From Oscillospiraceae bacterium (GTDB lineage: Bacteria > Bacillota > Clostridia > Oscillospirales > Ruminococcaceae), in contig JAFTYW010000008.1 of assembly GCA_017461245.1 (NCBI GenBank), positions 62,001-126,000 of the forward strand: 64,000 bases of DNA, in the 5' to 3' direction. Both the position numbers and the translations under genes were made by a program. Positions within the stretch are counted from its first letter, which is position 1; every line of letters begins with the position of its first letter. The notes under the pieces were generated by a model, which saw nothing but the letters and a program-made list of their open reading frames with translations, was not told the DNA's origin and ran no database searches. Below, in pieces: positions 25,465 through 34,762 of this stretch.

Positions 25465-27345
25465 ATGCAACAAGAGATAAAAGAATTTGTATCAATTGTT
25501 TCACAGGAGGTGGAAGCACTTATTCCATTATCCTTTGAAAATAACTATTATGGGAAGATGTTCTATTCTAATAAAAATAAGGTTTTAGAATCCGATGTAT
25601 CACTTCTCAAAAAAACAATATCATTTGAAGTTGCATTTGTGCATGTAACACTTCACCTTGTATGTAAAACTTGTCGTGGTATTGATTTTGAAACGATGTT
25701 AAAAATGGTTGATAAAGAAGGGTTTTATTCGTGGTATAGAATAAGAAATTCTATAGTGCTAGAAGGAATAAATAACACCGATATTACTTTTTCTGAAATA
25801 TACCAACTGATTAACGAGCACGACACCTTAATAGACAAAGATATAAAAAAGAAACTTGGACAATTTTATACTCCCGTGGGAATTGTGAAGAAAATGATAA
25901 AGGAATTAAAAAGTGATTTCAAATCACTTGACGAAAATGCTTCTATCATAGATCCAGCATGTGGTACGGGTGTATTTATTGTAGAAACGATTAAGTTATT
26001 GAAACAATGGTTAACAATAGACAACCTTGTTGCCTATGTGAATAACGTTGTCTATGCATATGATGTAAATCCGTTCGCTGTGGTAGTAACCAGAATTAAT
26101 ATCATTAATGTTCTATTTGAATTAGGATATAAAAACGACGATTTTATATGGAAAAGAATTGAATTGGATAACATTAAATTGAAAAATACAATTTCTGAAA
26201 TAGAAGAAAAACAATTCAACATAGTTCTTGGCAACCCACCTTATTTTAAATTAGATAATGATGCTTTAAAAGAAATCACGGGTTATGAAGAGGTTCTTTA
26301 TGGACAACCAAATATATACTCACTCTTTATACATTGGGCAATAAAACATCTTGTGCCTAATGGAATAGTCAGTTTTATTGTACCACAATCTCTCCGTTCA
26401 GGATTGTATTTCAAAAAAATACGCGAACAATTAAAAGAGTTAAGAATTAAATCTATATTGCACATTGATTCTAGACAAAATATTTTTGATCGAGCAGAGC
26501 AGGCAGTTTTAATTATTTGTTTGCAAAATAGCAAGCCGCGTAATACTAAAACAAAAATTCAGTTTGCAACCGGAGAACAAAAGATTGTTTCTGAGTTTTC
26601 TGTTGAGCGCCGACGCTTGATGTTAGGCCAAGAGAATAACTATATGTTTGTTATTAATAGAAAACCAGAAATGTATGATATATTAGATAAAATTCAAAGT
26701 AATAGTATACGACTCGCTGATAAACAAAAACTTAAATTTTCTAACGGATTATTTGTTTGGAATCAGCAGAAAAATATGCTGTGTGATTCAGACGAAAAAG
26801 GAATTCCTGTAATTTATGGAGCATCGGTACAACCTGTACAGTTTAATTATATTGAGTCGTGGCCTCAAAGCGACAGAAAAGCTTTTGCACAAATAACTAC
26901 AAAAACTGAGCCCTATGTTTTGGCAGGAAAACGATTACTAATACAAAGAACGACAAACTTTGAAAAGGATATAAGATTAAAATCTTGTCTCATCTCAGAT
27001 AACTTTTTAGAAAAATACGATAATTATTTTCTAGAAAACCATATTAATTTTTTGTCAGGTTCAGACAAATCGGAACTTTTGCCACCAGAGGTACTCTATT
27101 TTTATTTAGGATTGCTTAATTCAAAATTACTTAACTACATATTTGTAAGCACAAGTGGAAATACGCAAGTTTCTGCCAATGAATTGAATATGTTGCCATT
27201 TCCAAACAAGTGTTTTGAGGAAATATCTTATTTTGTTTCAAAACATGTCGACAATTTATCTAATCATCAAGAACAATTAGATAATCTTGTTTTTAGAGCT
27301 TATGATTTGTCACAGAGGGAAATAGATTTTATTAAGGAACAATGA
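25465..27345 (+). CDS. N6-adenine DNA methyltransferase, Eco57I/TaqI-like class
   Basis: 626 residues from ATG at 25465 with GGAAGG 10 bases upstream (an in-frame TTG lies at 25447). Helical N-terminus, then DKDIKKKLGQFYTPVGIVKKM, SAM motif I IIDPACGTGVF (about 165-175) and catalytic NPPY in NIVLGNPPYFKLD (about 256). The C-terminal half, ending in YLGLLNSKLLNYIF and LNMLPFP, resembles a single target-recognition domain. No nuclease domain is evident in it. It leads a tight four-gene operon (10-, 1- and 8-bp gaps) with a kinase-like ATPase, a receiver and an HNH nuclease. Confidence 0.88.
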   Translation: MQQEIKEFVSIVSQEVEALIPLSFENNYYGKMFYSNKNKVLESDVSLLKKTISFEVAFVHVTLHLVCKTCRGIDFETMLKMVDKEGFYSWYRIRNSIVLEGINNTDITFSEIYQLINEHDTLIDKDIKKKLGQFYTPVGIVKKMIKELKSDFKSLDENASIIDPACGTGVFIVETIKLLKQWLTIDNLVAYVNNVVYAYDVNPFAVVVTRINIINVLFELGYKNDDFIWKRIELDNIKLKNTISEIEEKQFNIVLGNPPYFKLDNDALKEITGYEEVLYGQPNIYSLFIHWAIKHLVPNGIVSFIVPQSLRSGLYFKKIREQLKELRIKSILHIDSRQNIFDRAEQAVLIICLQNSKPRNTKTKIQFATGEQKIVSEFSVERRRLMLGQENNYMFVINRKPEMYDILDKIQSNSIRLADKQKLKFSNGLFVWNQQKNMLCDSDEKGIPVIYGASVQPVQFNYIESWPQSDRKAFAQITTKTEPYVLAGKRLLIQRTTNFEKDIRLKSCLISDNFLEKYDNYFLENHINFLSGSDKSELLPPEVLYFYLGLLNSKLLNYIFVSTSGNTQVSANELNMLPFPNKCFEEISYFVSKHVDNLSNHQEQLDNLVFRAYDLSQREIDFIKEQ

Positions 27346-27355
27346 GGTGACTATT

Positions 27356-29815
27356 GTGAAAAAGTTGCAATTTAAAACAAATTCGCGTCATATTAGTCAA
27401 CTAGGAAGAGAGTTGGTTACAGATTTTGTTACCGCACTAGTTGAGTTAATCAAAAACTCTTACGATGCCGATGCATATGGTGTTAAAATAATATTAGATA
27501 AACCTAATACACCACAGAGCAAAATCATTCTAATCGATACAGGTTTTGGAATGACACAAGCGGATTTTGAAAACAAGTGGATGGTTATAGGAACAAATAA
27601 TAAAATAACCGTTCCTTATACACCTAATGGAAGAAAAAAGGCTGGTAAAAAAGGAATAGGTAGATTTTCGGTAGAAAGACTTGCTGAAAGGGTAAAGATT
27701 TTGTCTTTCCCTAATTCTGAAGTTCCATATGAAGTAAACATTAATTGGAATGGCTTTGAAGAAATCAATGTCGCTGCTTTGCTTCAGAGGATAAGTATAC
27801 TTAGAGACCATGAAGAGTCTACCGCTGCAAAATATATCTGTAATCAACTTGATTATTTTATGGTAACGAATAAAATACTTCAAGAAGATAAAGAATGTGT
27901 TGTGGAAATTTTGGGCTCCGCTCCATATGAATATCCAATGTTTTTTGAAGAGGATACCTTGGATTTGTTTGAAACTAGAGTAATTCCAATAATTCAAAAA
28001 TATGAGGATATGGAATTGCTTATTGGCGATGTGTCTAGCTCACTCGATATTCTTGAACGACCTGAGGAATCTTATGAATACAAGATACTAGAAGAGCTGT
28101 ATAATAAATACAGTCTTGATAGACCTATAACCGGTATGGCTTTGGTAATGGAAGGATTGCGTGATGAGTGGAAACAAAAGGACATTGATAAATTACAGAA
28201 AGAACTTCGATTGTTAGTTGCTCCTGATTTCATAGAAAAGGATCCCTTTAAAATAGAATTGGTAGCGCCGGATTTTAAAGTCGAAGATATGGTTTTGGTT
28301 AATGAAATTTTGGATCTTAGATATGCCAAGATAGATGCTCAGGTTTATAATAATGCTCAAAACTCGCGAATAACATATACTGATAAGGATGGAAAAACAG
28401 ATTGCATAGAAGAACATTATGATAAACCATTATTATGTGGAAATTTGAGTGCTGAAATATACTTTTTTATTCGAGATAGCGCAAACCTATCTGATGCGGA
28501 ATCAGGTTATAATTTTAGATTTGCACAACGTGTATTAGACACGTATTGCGGAATAAAAATATACCGTGACAACTTTAGAGTTAAACCTTATGGTGACATA
28601 GGAAACGATTGGCTATTGTTGGACCAAAAGAAAGTAAAAGATACGCACGGATACTTGGTTGGTAACAACCAGGTTATAGGTGTTGTAAAAATTGGCGATG
28701 AAAGCAATCCGTTATTAATCGATGCAACAAACAGAGAAGGAATAATAGAGAATGAAGCATATGTAGAGCTTGTTAGTTTTTTGACTCAATGCACTAATCT
28801 AATCAGTGATGTTAGACGTAAGGCATATTTGCTTGAACAAGAGAAGTTAAAAAAACTAGAAGAAGAGAAACATGCAATAGATTCTAAGTTTGAAGAATTG
28901 AAGCAATTGTATCGTGATGATGCAATAGTCAAACAGATTGGCGAGTTATCTTCAACAGACGGCGAAGTCTCAAACCCTAAAATTAATAACTTGTTAAAAA
29001 CATATATTGCACATACTGAAGAAAGAAAGAAAGGAATAGAAGCGATTCAAGAAAGTTACAATAAGCACTATACCGAAACCCAAAAAGCATATCAAGAAAA
29101 GATTGATTTTCAGGAAAGTGAGTTGAATTTATATAAAAATTTGGCTTCATTAGGTATGTTGACGGGATCTTTTGGTCATGAAACAAGTGATATTGTAAGC
29201 AGAATCCAAACAAGCCTGCACCTTGTCAATGTATATTTGGGGATGGGCGTTAATACAGATGAAATCTTGAATGTTGTGGATGTTGTCAAAGGTGATTTCG
29301 ACAGAATATATGCTTATAGTAATTTGATAATCAATTTCTTACGCAAAAAGAAAAGAGAAAAAGATACAGAGATCAATATTCTTTCGGCATTAGACGAAGT
29401 TTGTGGATTTTATGAAACTATAGTTGGCGCTTTTGGTATAAATTTAACTCACCATTGTGATGAAAACATAGTATACAAAATCAAGCAGATTGACTTTGAA
29501 TCCGTTATAATAAATATGATTACGAATGCTTTTGAGCAAGTCAAAGGAAAGGAAATCCGTAATATTTCTATTAATGCATTCGAAAGTGTTTCACACCTTA
29601 TTATCCACTTTGAAGACTCAGGCGATGGGGTTCCACAGGGGAAAGAAAGAGATATTTTTAGGCCCTTTGAAACCTCTAAAGAAGACGGTATAGGCTTGGG
29701 ATTGAATATTGTAAAAGACATTGTGGAAAAATATCACGGAGAAATAACTGTAAAACGATCTGAAAATTTGCATGGTGCAAAATTCATCGTAACTTTGCCG
29801 AAGGGAGAGGCGTAA
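27356..29815 (+). CDS. Double-GHKL ATPase / histidine-kinase-like protein
   Basis: 819 residues from GTG at 27356 (GAGGTG six bases before it). The N-terminal GHKL/MORC-Hsp90-like ATPase has ELIKNSYDADAYG (N box), IDTGFGMTQADF and KKGIGRFSVERLA. The middle domain is followed by a long coiled coil (about 480-590: LLEQEKLKKLEEEKHAIDSKFEEL). The C-terminal kinase core has H-box-like LTGSFGHETSD (His608), INMITNAFEQV, FEDSGDGVPQ and KEDGIGLGLNIV. No transmembrane segment or signal peptide, so it is cytosolic. The next gene, 1 bp away, is a receiver domain, the expected phosphotransfer partner. Probably the sensor/switch of the operon. Confidence 0.85.
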   Translation: MKKLQFKTNSRHISQLGRELVTDFVTALVELIKNSYDADAYGVKIILDKPNTPQSKIILIDTGFGMTQADFENKWMVIGTNNKITVPYTPNGRKKAGKKGIGRFSVERLAERVKILSFPNSEVPYEVNINWNGFEEINVAALLQRISILRDHEESTAAKYICNQLDYFMVTNKILQEDKECVVEILGSAPYEYPMFFEEDTLDLFETRVIPIIQKYEDMELLIGDVSSSLDILERPEESYEYKILEELYNKYSLDRPITGMALVMEGLRDEWKQKDIDKLQKELRLLVAPDFIEKDPFKIELVAPDFKVEDMVLVNEILDLRYAKIDAQVYNNAQNSRITYTDKDGKTDCIEEHYDKPLLCGNLSAEIYFFIRDSANLSDAESGYNFRFAQRVLDTYCGIKIYRDNFRVKPYGDIGNDWLLLDQKKVKDTHGYLVGNNQVIGVVKIGDESNPLLIDATNREGIIENEAYVELVSFLTQCTNLISDVRRKAYLLEQEKLKKLEEEKHAIDSKFEELKQLYRDDAIVKQIGELSSTDGEVSNPKINNLLKTYIAHTEERKKGIEAIQESYNKHYTETQKAYQEKIDFQESELNLYKNLASLGMLTGSFGHETSDIVSRIQTSLHLVNVYLGMGVNTDEILNVVDVVKGDFDRIYAYSNLIINFLRKKKREKDTEINILSALDEVCGFYETIVGAFGINLTHHCDENIVYKIKQIDFESVIINMITNAFEQVKGKEIRNISINAFESVSHLIIHFEDSGDGVPQGKERDIFRPFETSKEDGIGLGLNIVKDIVEKYHGEITVKRSENLHGAKFIVTLPKGEA

Positions 29816-29816
29816 T

Positions 29817-30311
29817 ATGAATGAACTAATAGGGCTATTTATTGAAGATGAGCCAGCCAATGTCGATATATATACTAGATTATTTGCAACAGAAGGGCTA
29901 AAACTCGAAAATATCCCTCAATTACCACAAAAAGTCGAAGACTATTATAATATCGTATTAGAAAAGGAAGTCGATTTTCTAATTATTGATTTTCACTTAG
30001 ATAAGCAAGTCACCTATAAAGGAATAGATGTATTAAAAGAAATTAGAAAACATGATAGTACAATATACGCGGTCTTGCTTACCAACTACGAACTCAATAA
30101 TTTTGCTCCTTTTAGCGACTATGACTATGAGCTAAGAAAAAATGAAATTGTTGATAGATATAAAGATGTAGCAGAAAAGATAAAACGTGCGTGCTCATTA
30201 AGAAGAGATAATATGTTATATTCTGCTGTTGAAAAAGAGCATAATTATACCACTGAAACGTTAAAGTTATTACAGGAAATTAATGAAAAATTAGACGATC
30301 GAAAACAATAG
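29817..30311 (+). CDS. Stand-alone response-regulator receiver domain
   Basis: 164 residues with no output domain. Acidic pocket IEDEP (E10, D11, E12), phospho-acceptor candidate D58 in FLIIDFHLD, Thr in AVLLTNYE, and a Lys in the final region (RKNEIVDRY). About 40 C-terminal helical residues follow (EHNYTTETLKLLQEINEKLDD). It starts 1 bp after the kinase-like gene and ends 8 bp before the HNH gene, so it probably relays a signal from the ATPase to the nuclease or methylase by protein contact, not transcription. That link is inferred from gene order. Confidence 0.82.
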   Translation: MNELIGLFIEDEPANVDIYTRLFATEGLKLENIPQLPQKVEDYYNIVLEKEVDFLIIDFHLDKQVTYKGIDVLKEIRKHDSTIYAVLLTNYELNNFAPFSDYDYELRKNEIVDRYKDVAEKIKRACSLRRDNMLYSAVEKEHNYTTETLKLLQEINEKLDDRKQ

Positions 30312-30319
30312 GTGGGGAA

Positions 30320-31258
30320 ATGGAGTATATAAGAAAACAACGGTGGGCAAATTATCACAGCCTAAAATGTAAGGAATATTTAAGAAACGATTTTTCACAT
30401 GAGTGTGCATACTGTAAACTTCAAGAAAATGAGGTTGGATTTGTTTCAGAAGATTTTTTCGAAATAGATCACTTTAAGCCTCAAGCCAAGACACCCGAAG
30501 ATTTACATAAATACCCTAATCTATATTATTGCTGCCAAAAATGCAATGGAGAAAAGAGTGATCATTGGAGCGATAAACTTTTAGATCCGTGTCGAGATAA
30601 TATTTTTAGTGGACCTGATCCTGCGATTATAGGTGGAGATGCCAAAAACGGATTTGTTTTTGAAGCGGCAAATGATCGCGGAACTTTGTATATTGATACA
30701 TTCAAATTGAATTCAAGAAGACAGATAGATATTCGTCGCATGAGGTCGGACAATAAGAATAAAATAAAAGAAATTAATGAGTTAATTGATAAAATGACAA
30801 AAATAATTTTCTCAGATTCTAACTTATCCCATTTATCTTATTTAGTAGAACGATTGACAGAATTGAGAAAAATTAAGCAGATTGAAACAGATAAATTAAG
30901 AAGAAATCCTATTTTTGAACAGGCGCAGGAGTATTTGGCTAGTCGAGGGATTCAGCAAAGTTTAGTTTTTCAGGAGTTAAACTTGGACTTTGAAATTAAA
31001 ATTGAAAATAAAACATATTTATGCGAGCTTATAATTGACAACTCTATGGAAACAAAGGAAACATATAATAAGAAAATCGAAACAGAGAAAATGTTGGCTT
31101 GGTTTTCAATACCAAATATCAAATTTGGAGTTTTATTCTATTATCCAAAAATAGAACGAATGTATTTTCTGAAATTATCAGATGTTTTAAGCAAAACGGA
31201 TATAGATTGCGATTTAAATTCCAAACAATTCACTATAGGTAATGAGAATTTACTTTAG
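30320..31258 (+). CDS. HNH endonuclease-domain protein
   Basis: 312 residues. A zinc-binding HNH module occupies the N-terminus: C29-C32 (ECAYC), DH at 50-51 in FEIDHFKPQ, N67, then C72-C75 and CNGEKSD. The middle region (about 120-200) is helical and basic. The C-terminal ~100 residues (YLCELIIDNSMETKETYNKKIETEKMLAWF) have no recognised family. Ends the methylase/GHKL/receiver/HNH operon and is the most plausible DNA-cutting effector of that set. No helicase accompanies it. Confidence 0.85.
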   Translation: MEYIRKQRWANYHSLKCKEYLRNDFSHECAYCKLQENEVGFVSEDFFEIDHFKPQAKTPEDLHKYPNLYYCCQKCNGEKSDHWSDKLLDPCRDNIFSGPDPAIIGGDAKNGFVFEAANDRGTLYIDTFKLNSRRQIDIRRMRSDNKNKIKEINELIDKMTKIIFSDSNLSHLSYLVERLTELRKIKQIETDKLRRNPIFEQAQEYLASRGIQQSLVFQELNLDFEIKIENKTYLCELIIDNSMETKETYNKKIETEKMLAWFSIPNIKFGVLFYYPKIERMYFLKLSDVLSKTDIDCDLNSKQFTIGNENLL

Positions 31259-31363
31259 TAATATACTTCTCAAAAGTAAGAGATTTAAATTCTAGTTGTG
31301 TGTTGTTTTATAGGCTGAATAAATATTTAATGATGCAACAACTTTACTTCAAAGGTGATTTAT

Positions 31364-32377
31364 ATGCCATTAGAAATTGTACGAAATGATATTACAAAAA
31401 TGACAGTAGATGCCATTGTTAATGCTGCAAACGAGTCGCTTTTGGGCGGTGGCGGTGTTGATGGTGCGATTCACTACGCGGCAGGACCGGAGTTGCTTGC
31501 TGAGTGTAAGACTCTCGATGGCTGTAAGACCGGCAAGGCAAAGATCACGGGTGGATATAATCTTCCTGCTAAATATGTCATACATACTGTCGGCCCCGTT
31601 TATGAAGATGGTAAGCACGGCGAGAAGTCACTGCTTGAATCATGCTATCGTGAGTCTTTGGCTCTTGCAAAAAAGCATAACTGCGAAACTGTGGCATTCC
31701 CTCTTATTTCTTCTGGTGTTTACGGATATCCAAAGGATCAGGCGTTGAAGGTTGCAATAGACGTTATTAGCGTTTTCCTGCTTGAAAATGATATGATGGT
31801 ATATATCGTTATATTTGATAAGGCAGCGTATAAGATAAGTGAAAAACTCTTCTCAGACATTACAGAATACATAGACGATAACTATGTAGATGAGCATACC
31901 GATTACCGCCGTGAGAGTATGCGGATGAATACTCCAATGGCTCCCATGCAAGCATCCGTTGGCTTGTTTGAATCAGACTTGTGCGAATGCAAGGCGATGA
32001 TGGCCGAGGAAGATTTGGATGCTAAACTCAAACACATTGATGAAAGTTTCTCTCAAATGCTTCTTCGCAAGATTGATGAAAAAGGAATGACCGATGCCGA
32101 ATGCTATAAGAAGGACAATATTGACCGTAAACTCTTTTCTAAAATTCGCAGCGATGTGCATTATAAACCGAGCAAGCCAACTGCAATAGCATTTGCAATT
32201 TCATTGGAACTCTCGCTTGATGAAACTGAAGATATGCTCAAAAAGGCGGGTTTTGCGCTTTCTCACAGCAACAAGTTCGACATCATAATCGAATACTTTA
32301 TCAGCAAAGGAAATTACAATATCTTTGAAATTAACGAGGCTTTATTTGCCTTTGATCAAAGTTTACTTGGAGCGTGA
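31364..32377 (+). CDS. Macro-domain (ADP-ribose-binding) protein with C-terminal helical domain
   Basis: 337 residues from ATG at 31364 (AAAGGTG upstream). The N-terminal macro domain (1-165) carries [20 protein letters not shown] and [11 protein letters not shown], the ADP-ribose-binding loops of O-acetyl-ADP-ribose/ADP-ribosyl hydrolases. The C-terminal ~110 residues ([40 protein letters not shown]) look like a helix-turn-helix-like helical bundle often attached to such macro domains. About 105 bp without features separate it from the HNH gene, so it probably starts a new unit. It could reverse ADP-ribosylation or remove NAD-derived signals in defence; inferred. Confidence 0.85.
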   Translation: MPLEIVRNDITKMTVDAIVNAANESLLGGGGVDGAIHYAAGPELLAECKTLDGCKTGKAKITGGYNLPAKYVIHTVGPVYEDGKHGEKSLLESCYRESLALAKKHNCETVAFPLISSGVYGYPKDQALKVAIDVISVFLLENDMMVYIVIFDKAAYKISEKLFSDITEYIDDNYVDEHTDYRRESMRMNTPMAPMQASVGLFESDLCECKAMMAEEDLDAKLKHIDESFSQMLLRKIDEKGMTDAECYKKDNIDRKLFSKIRSDVHYKPSKPTAIAFAISLELSLDETEDMLKKAGFALSHSNKFDIIIEYFISKGNYNIFEINEALFAFDQSLLGA

Positions 32378-32382
32378 ATTTA

Positions 32383-32853
32383 ATGAAAGAGAATACTGTT
32401 AGCATAGGAAATAGCGGAGAATACTTTGTCGCCGCTGAACTTGAGCGTCGTGGTTTTACCGCAGCGGTTCCTATGTCAAATACAAAGGATTTTGATATTT
32501 TAGCCATTAACAGAGAAACCCAAAGACAAATTGCACTTCAGGTTAAAACTAATCGCGGAAAAAGCAAACAATGGATTTTGAACAAAAAATGTGAAGAACT
32601 TAAAGGCGATAACATTTATTATGTTTTGTTATCCTTAAATGAACTTGAACAACCCGAATATTATATTATCGAAAGTAATTTGGTTGCTCAAAGTGTTAGA
32701 GAAGGATATAAATTATGGATGCAAAGCGAAGGCAAAAACGGCAAGCATCAAGAAACAACTATGCGCAAGTTCACGTTTAACACTTCTAAATACGATAATA
32801 TTCTTTGTCTTAACGAAGAAGATTTCAAAGATAAATGGGATAAGTTAAAGTAG
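32383..32853 (+). CDS. Small PD-(D/E)XK-like protein
   Basis: 156 residues from ATG at 32383, with GGAG 10 bases upstream overlapping the previous stop. GEYFVAAELERRGF, then KDFDILAINRETQRQIALQVKTNRGK, matches the E...D...QxK layout of small restriction-endonuclease-fold proteins. No additional DNA-binding domain. Co-directional and close to the next gene, which has the same fold pattern. Could be a nuclease, a Holliday-junction-resolvase-like protein or an inactive relative. Confidence 0.6.
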   Translation: MKENTVSIGNSGEYFVAAELERRGFTAAVPMSNTKDFDILAINRETQRQIALQVKTNRGKSKQWILNKKCEELKGDNIYYVLLSLNELEQPEYYIIESNLVAQSVREGYKLWMQSEGKNGKHQETTMRKFTFNTSKYDNILCLNEEDFKDKWDKLK

Positions 32854-32862
32854 GGTGATTAT

Positions 32863-33327
32863 ATGAGTATTTCTTTTAGACATTCCGCCGGATTCGGCAA
32901 AAGAATGGAATATAGATTAATTGGCGACATGTTGATGGAAGGATTGGATTGCTATACTCCTTTGGTTGATGATCACGGTGTAGACTGTGTGATAAAAAAG
33001 AGTGATGGAACTTTTATTGAGATACAAATAAAAGCACGTTCAAAAGATGTAACAGAAGGAGATGCTGCTCTGTTTGCCGCAATCGATCATAAACAGACTG
33101 AGAATTTTTATTTTGTTTTTTATTCTGAACGCCTTGATATGATGTGGATACTATCTTCTGAGGAGTTTTTAGAAGAGTGCGTTACAAATAAAAACGGAAA
33201 AAATGCTGGAAGGCATAGCATTTGGTTTAACGGCAATAAAATAAACCCCGCTTCTGGTGTTCGTGAAGAATATTGCAAACCGCAGTTTGAAAAATACATA
33301 TGTAAAGATTTTAGTAGATTTAGATGA
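32863..33327 (+). CDS. Small PD-(D/E)XK-like protein (DUF4365-like)
   Basis: 154 residues, 9 bp after the preceding gene. FGKRMEYRLIGDMLMEGLDCYTPLVDDHGVDCVIKKSDGTFIEIQIKAR follows the E...GxD...E-x-QxK nuclease-fold pattern. A DUF4365-like C-terminal half (FYFVFYSERLDMMWILSSEEFLEE) follows. Two successive genes of this fold suggest a heteromeric or duplicated unit. Activity and target are unknown. Confidence 0.6.
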   Translation: MSISFRHSAGFGKRMEYRLIGDMLMEGLDCYTPLVDDHGVDCVIKKSDGTFIEIQIKARSKDVTEGDAALFAAIDHKQTENFYFVFYSERLDMMWILSSEEFLEECVTNKNGKNAGRHSIWFNGNKINPASGVREEYCKPQFEKYICKDFSRFR

Positions 33328-33342
33328 TTGGAGCAATTGAAG

Positions 33343-33690
33343 ATGTTGAAGTTTATCTGTTATCCGAAATGCACCACCTGCCAAAAAGCAAAAAAGTGGT
33401 TGGATGATAACAAAATCGAATATGAGTTGAGGGATATAAAGATTGACAATCCCACCCTTGAAGAATTAATCGAATGGTACAACAAAAGCGGATTGCCGCT
33501 CAAGAAGTTCTTTAACACAAGCGGTCTGCTTTATAAATCGTTAGATCTTAAAAATAAACTACCCGAAATGAGCGAGGATGAGATGCTAAGACTCCTCGCA
33601 ACAGACGGTATGCTTGTAAAAAGGCCATTGCTTATAGGTGATGACTTTGTTCTTGTTGGCTTCAAGGAGGATGAGTATGGGAAAATATGA
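33343..33690 (+). CDS. ArsC/Spx-like thioredoxin-fold protein (MgsR/YffB type)
   Basis: 115 residues from ATG at 33343. LKFICYPKCTTCQKAKKWLDDN carries a CxxC pair near the N-terminus; DIKIDNPTLEELIEWYNKSGLP and KRPLLIGDDFVLVGFKEDEY are typical of the ArsC/Spx superfamily. With CTTC it is closer to Spx/MgsR-like proteins than to arsenate reductases with an HxC5R site. No arsenic-resistance genes are nearby. Overlaps the next gene by 14 bp. Confidence 0.85.
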   Translation: MLKFICYPKCTTCQKAKKWLDDNKIEYELRDIKIDNPTLEELIEWYNKSGLPLKKFFNTSGLLYKSLDLKNKLPEMSEDEMLRLLATDGMLVKRPLLIGDDFVLVGFKEDEYGKI

Positions 33691-33910
33691 TCCGATATTT
33701 CTCTATTTGAAGCAAACCTCAAAATCAAAAAATATATTGACCTATGCGGAGATAGAAAGAATCCTTGCTGAGAAGTTGCCTGATTCTGCATATAAGTATA
33801 AGCAATGGTGGGATAATAATTCCCATGTCCAAAGCAAAGCTTGGCGCGATGCTGAATATAAAGTTGATACAGTGCATTTAGGTGATAAGGTTATTTTTAT
33901 TAAGGAATAA
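33677..33910 (+). CDS. Small DUF7662-like protein
   Basis: 77 residues from ATG at 33677, which has the strong site AAGGAGG inside the end of the ArsC-like gene. MGKYDPIFLYLKQTSKSKNILTYAEIERILAEKLPDSAYKYKQWWDN is a pattern seen in small island and plasmid proteins of unknown function. Translationally coupled to the ArsC-like gene. Confidence 0.7.
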   Translation: MGKYDPIFLYLKQTSKSKNILTYAEIERILAEKLPDSAYKYKQWWDNNSHVQSKAWRDAEYKVDTVHLGDKVIFIKE

Positions 33911-33932
33911 TTTGTCGCATGTGAAGCGACCT

Positions 33933-33987
33933 AACCTCTCTTTTATTGATGTACAATGTAGACATCAAATGAAAGAGAGGTTTTTAT
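33933..33987 (+). terminator. Terminator-like hairpin overlapping the VWA gene ribosome site
   Basis: AACCTCTCTTT (33933-33943) pairs with AAAGAGAGGTT (33972-33982), and TTGATGT with ACATCAA inside it, followed by TTTTTATT. It ends the upstream gene. The ribosome site GAGAGG of the VWA gene is locked in the 3' arm, so the hairpin may also limit its translation on read-through RNA. Confidence 0.65.
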
Positions 33988-33988
33988 T

Positions 33989-34648
33989 ATGAAAAACAAC
34001 ATTACTGAACTCGTATTTATTTTGGACAGAAGCGGCTCTATGTCAGGTCTCGAGAGCGATACCATCGGCGGTTTTAACTCTATGATTGAAAAGCAGAAGA
34101 AACAGGACGGCGGTTGTTATGTTTCAACTGTGCTTTTTGATGACGTAAGCGAGGTTTTGCACGACCGTGTAAAGCTCGGCGATATCCCCAAGATGACCGA
34201 CAGGGATTATATCGTTAGAGGTTGCACCGCGCTTATCGATGCTATCGGCGGCGCAATCCACCATATCGGCAATATCCATAAGTACGCCCGTCCCGAAGAT
34301 GTACCGGAGCATACAATGTTTGTTATCACAACCGATGGTCAAGAGAATGCAAGTCATCGTTATAGCAGTGAGCAGGTAAAAAAGATGATTGAGCGACAGA
34401 AAGAAAAATATGGTTGGGAGTTCCTGTTTATAGGTGCAAATATTGATGCAGTCGAAACGGCAGCTCGTTACGGTATCGATAAAGACCGAGCCGTAAACTA
34501 CAATGCAGATGGACAAGGCACACATATACTGTACGAATCGGTTGCAAAAGCAGTTTGCAATGTGAGAGCAAGCGCACCTCTCAGTGCCGATTGGTCTGAA
34601 GAAATCAATGCCGATTATCAGCGCCGTGGGAAAAAGAACAAGAAATAG
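33989..34648 (+). CDS. von Willebrand factor A-domain protein
   Basis: 219 residues. MIDAS motif DRSGSMSG at residues ~12-19, a Thr in VRGCTALIDAIGG and the Asp in ITTDGQENAS complete the metal site. This cytosolic single-domain VWA resembles chloride-channel/TerY-like VWA proteins that act in protein complexes. The C-terminus is basic (YQRRGKKNKK). No AAA ATPase partner of the MoxR type is next to it. Function in the element unknown. Confidence 0.85.
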   Translation: MKNNITELVFILDRSGSMSGLESDTIGGFNSMIEKQKKQDGGCYVSTVLFDDVSEVLHDRVKLGDIPKMTDRDYIVRGCTALIDAIGGAIHHIGNIHKYARPEDVPEHTMFVITTDGQENASHRYSSEQVKKMIERQKEKYGWEFLFIGANIDAVETAARYGIDKDRAVNYNADGQGTHILYESVAKAVCNVRASAPLSADWSEEINADYQRRGKKNKK

Positions 34649-34762
34649 GTTTGTCAAGGGTGTCGCTGAAAGGCGGCACGTTTGCTTTTTATTTCAATAA
34701 TTATCTGGACTTGTGGAAGGCGTTGTGGTATGTGTTGTGTTGCAAAAGGAGGTGCAACGCAC

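Noticed and set aside
33343..33690. Arsenate reductase
   Set aside because: Has a CxxC motif and no ars genes nearby; an Spx/MgsR-like role is more likely.
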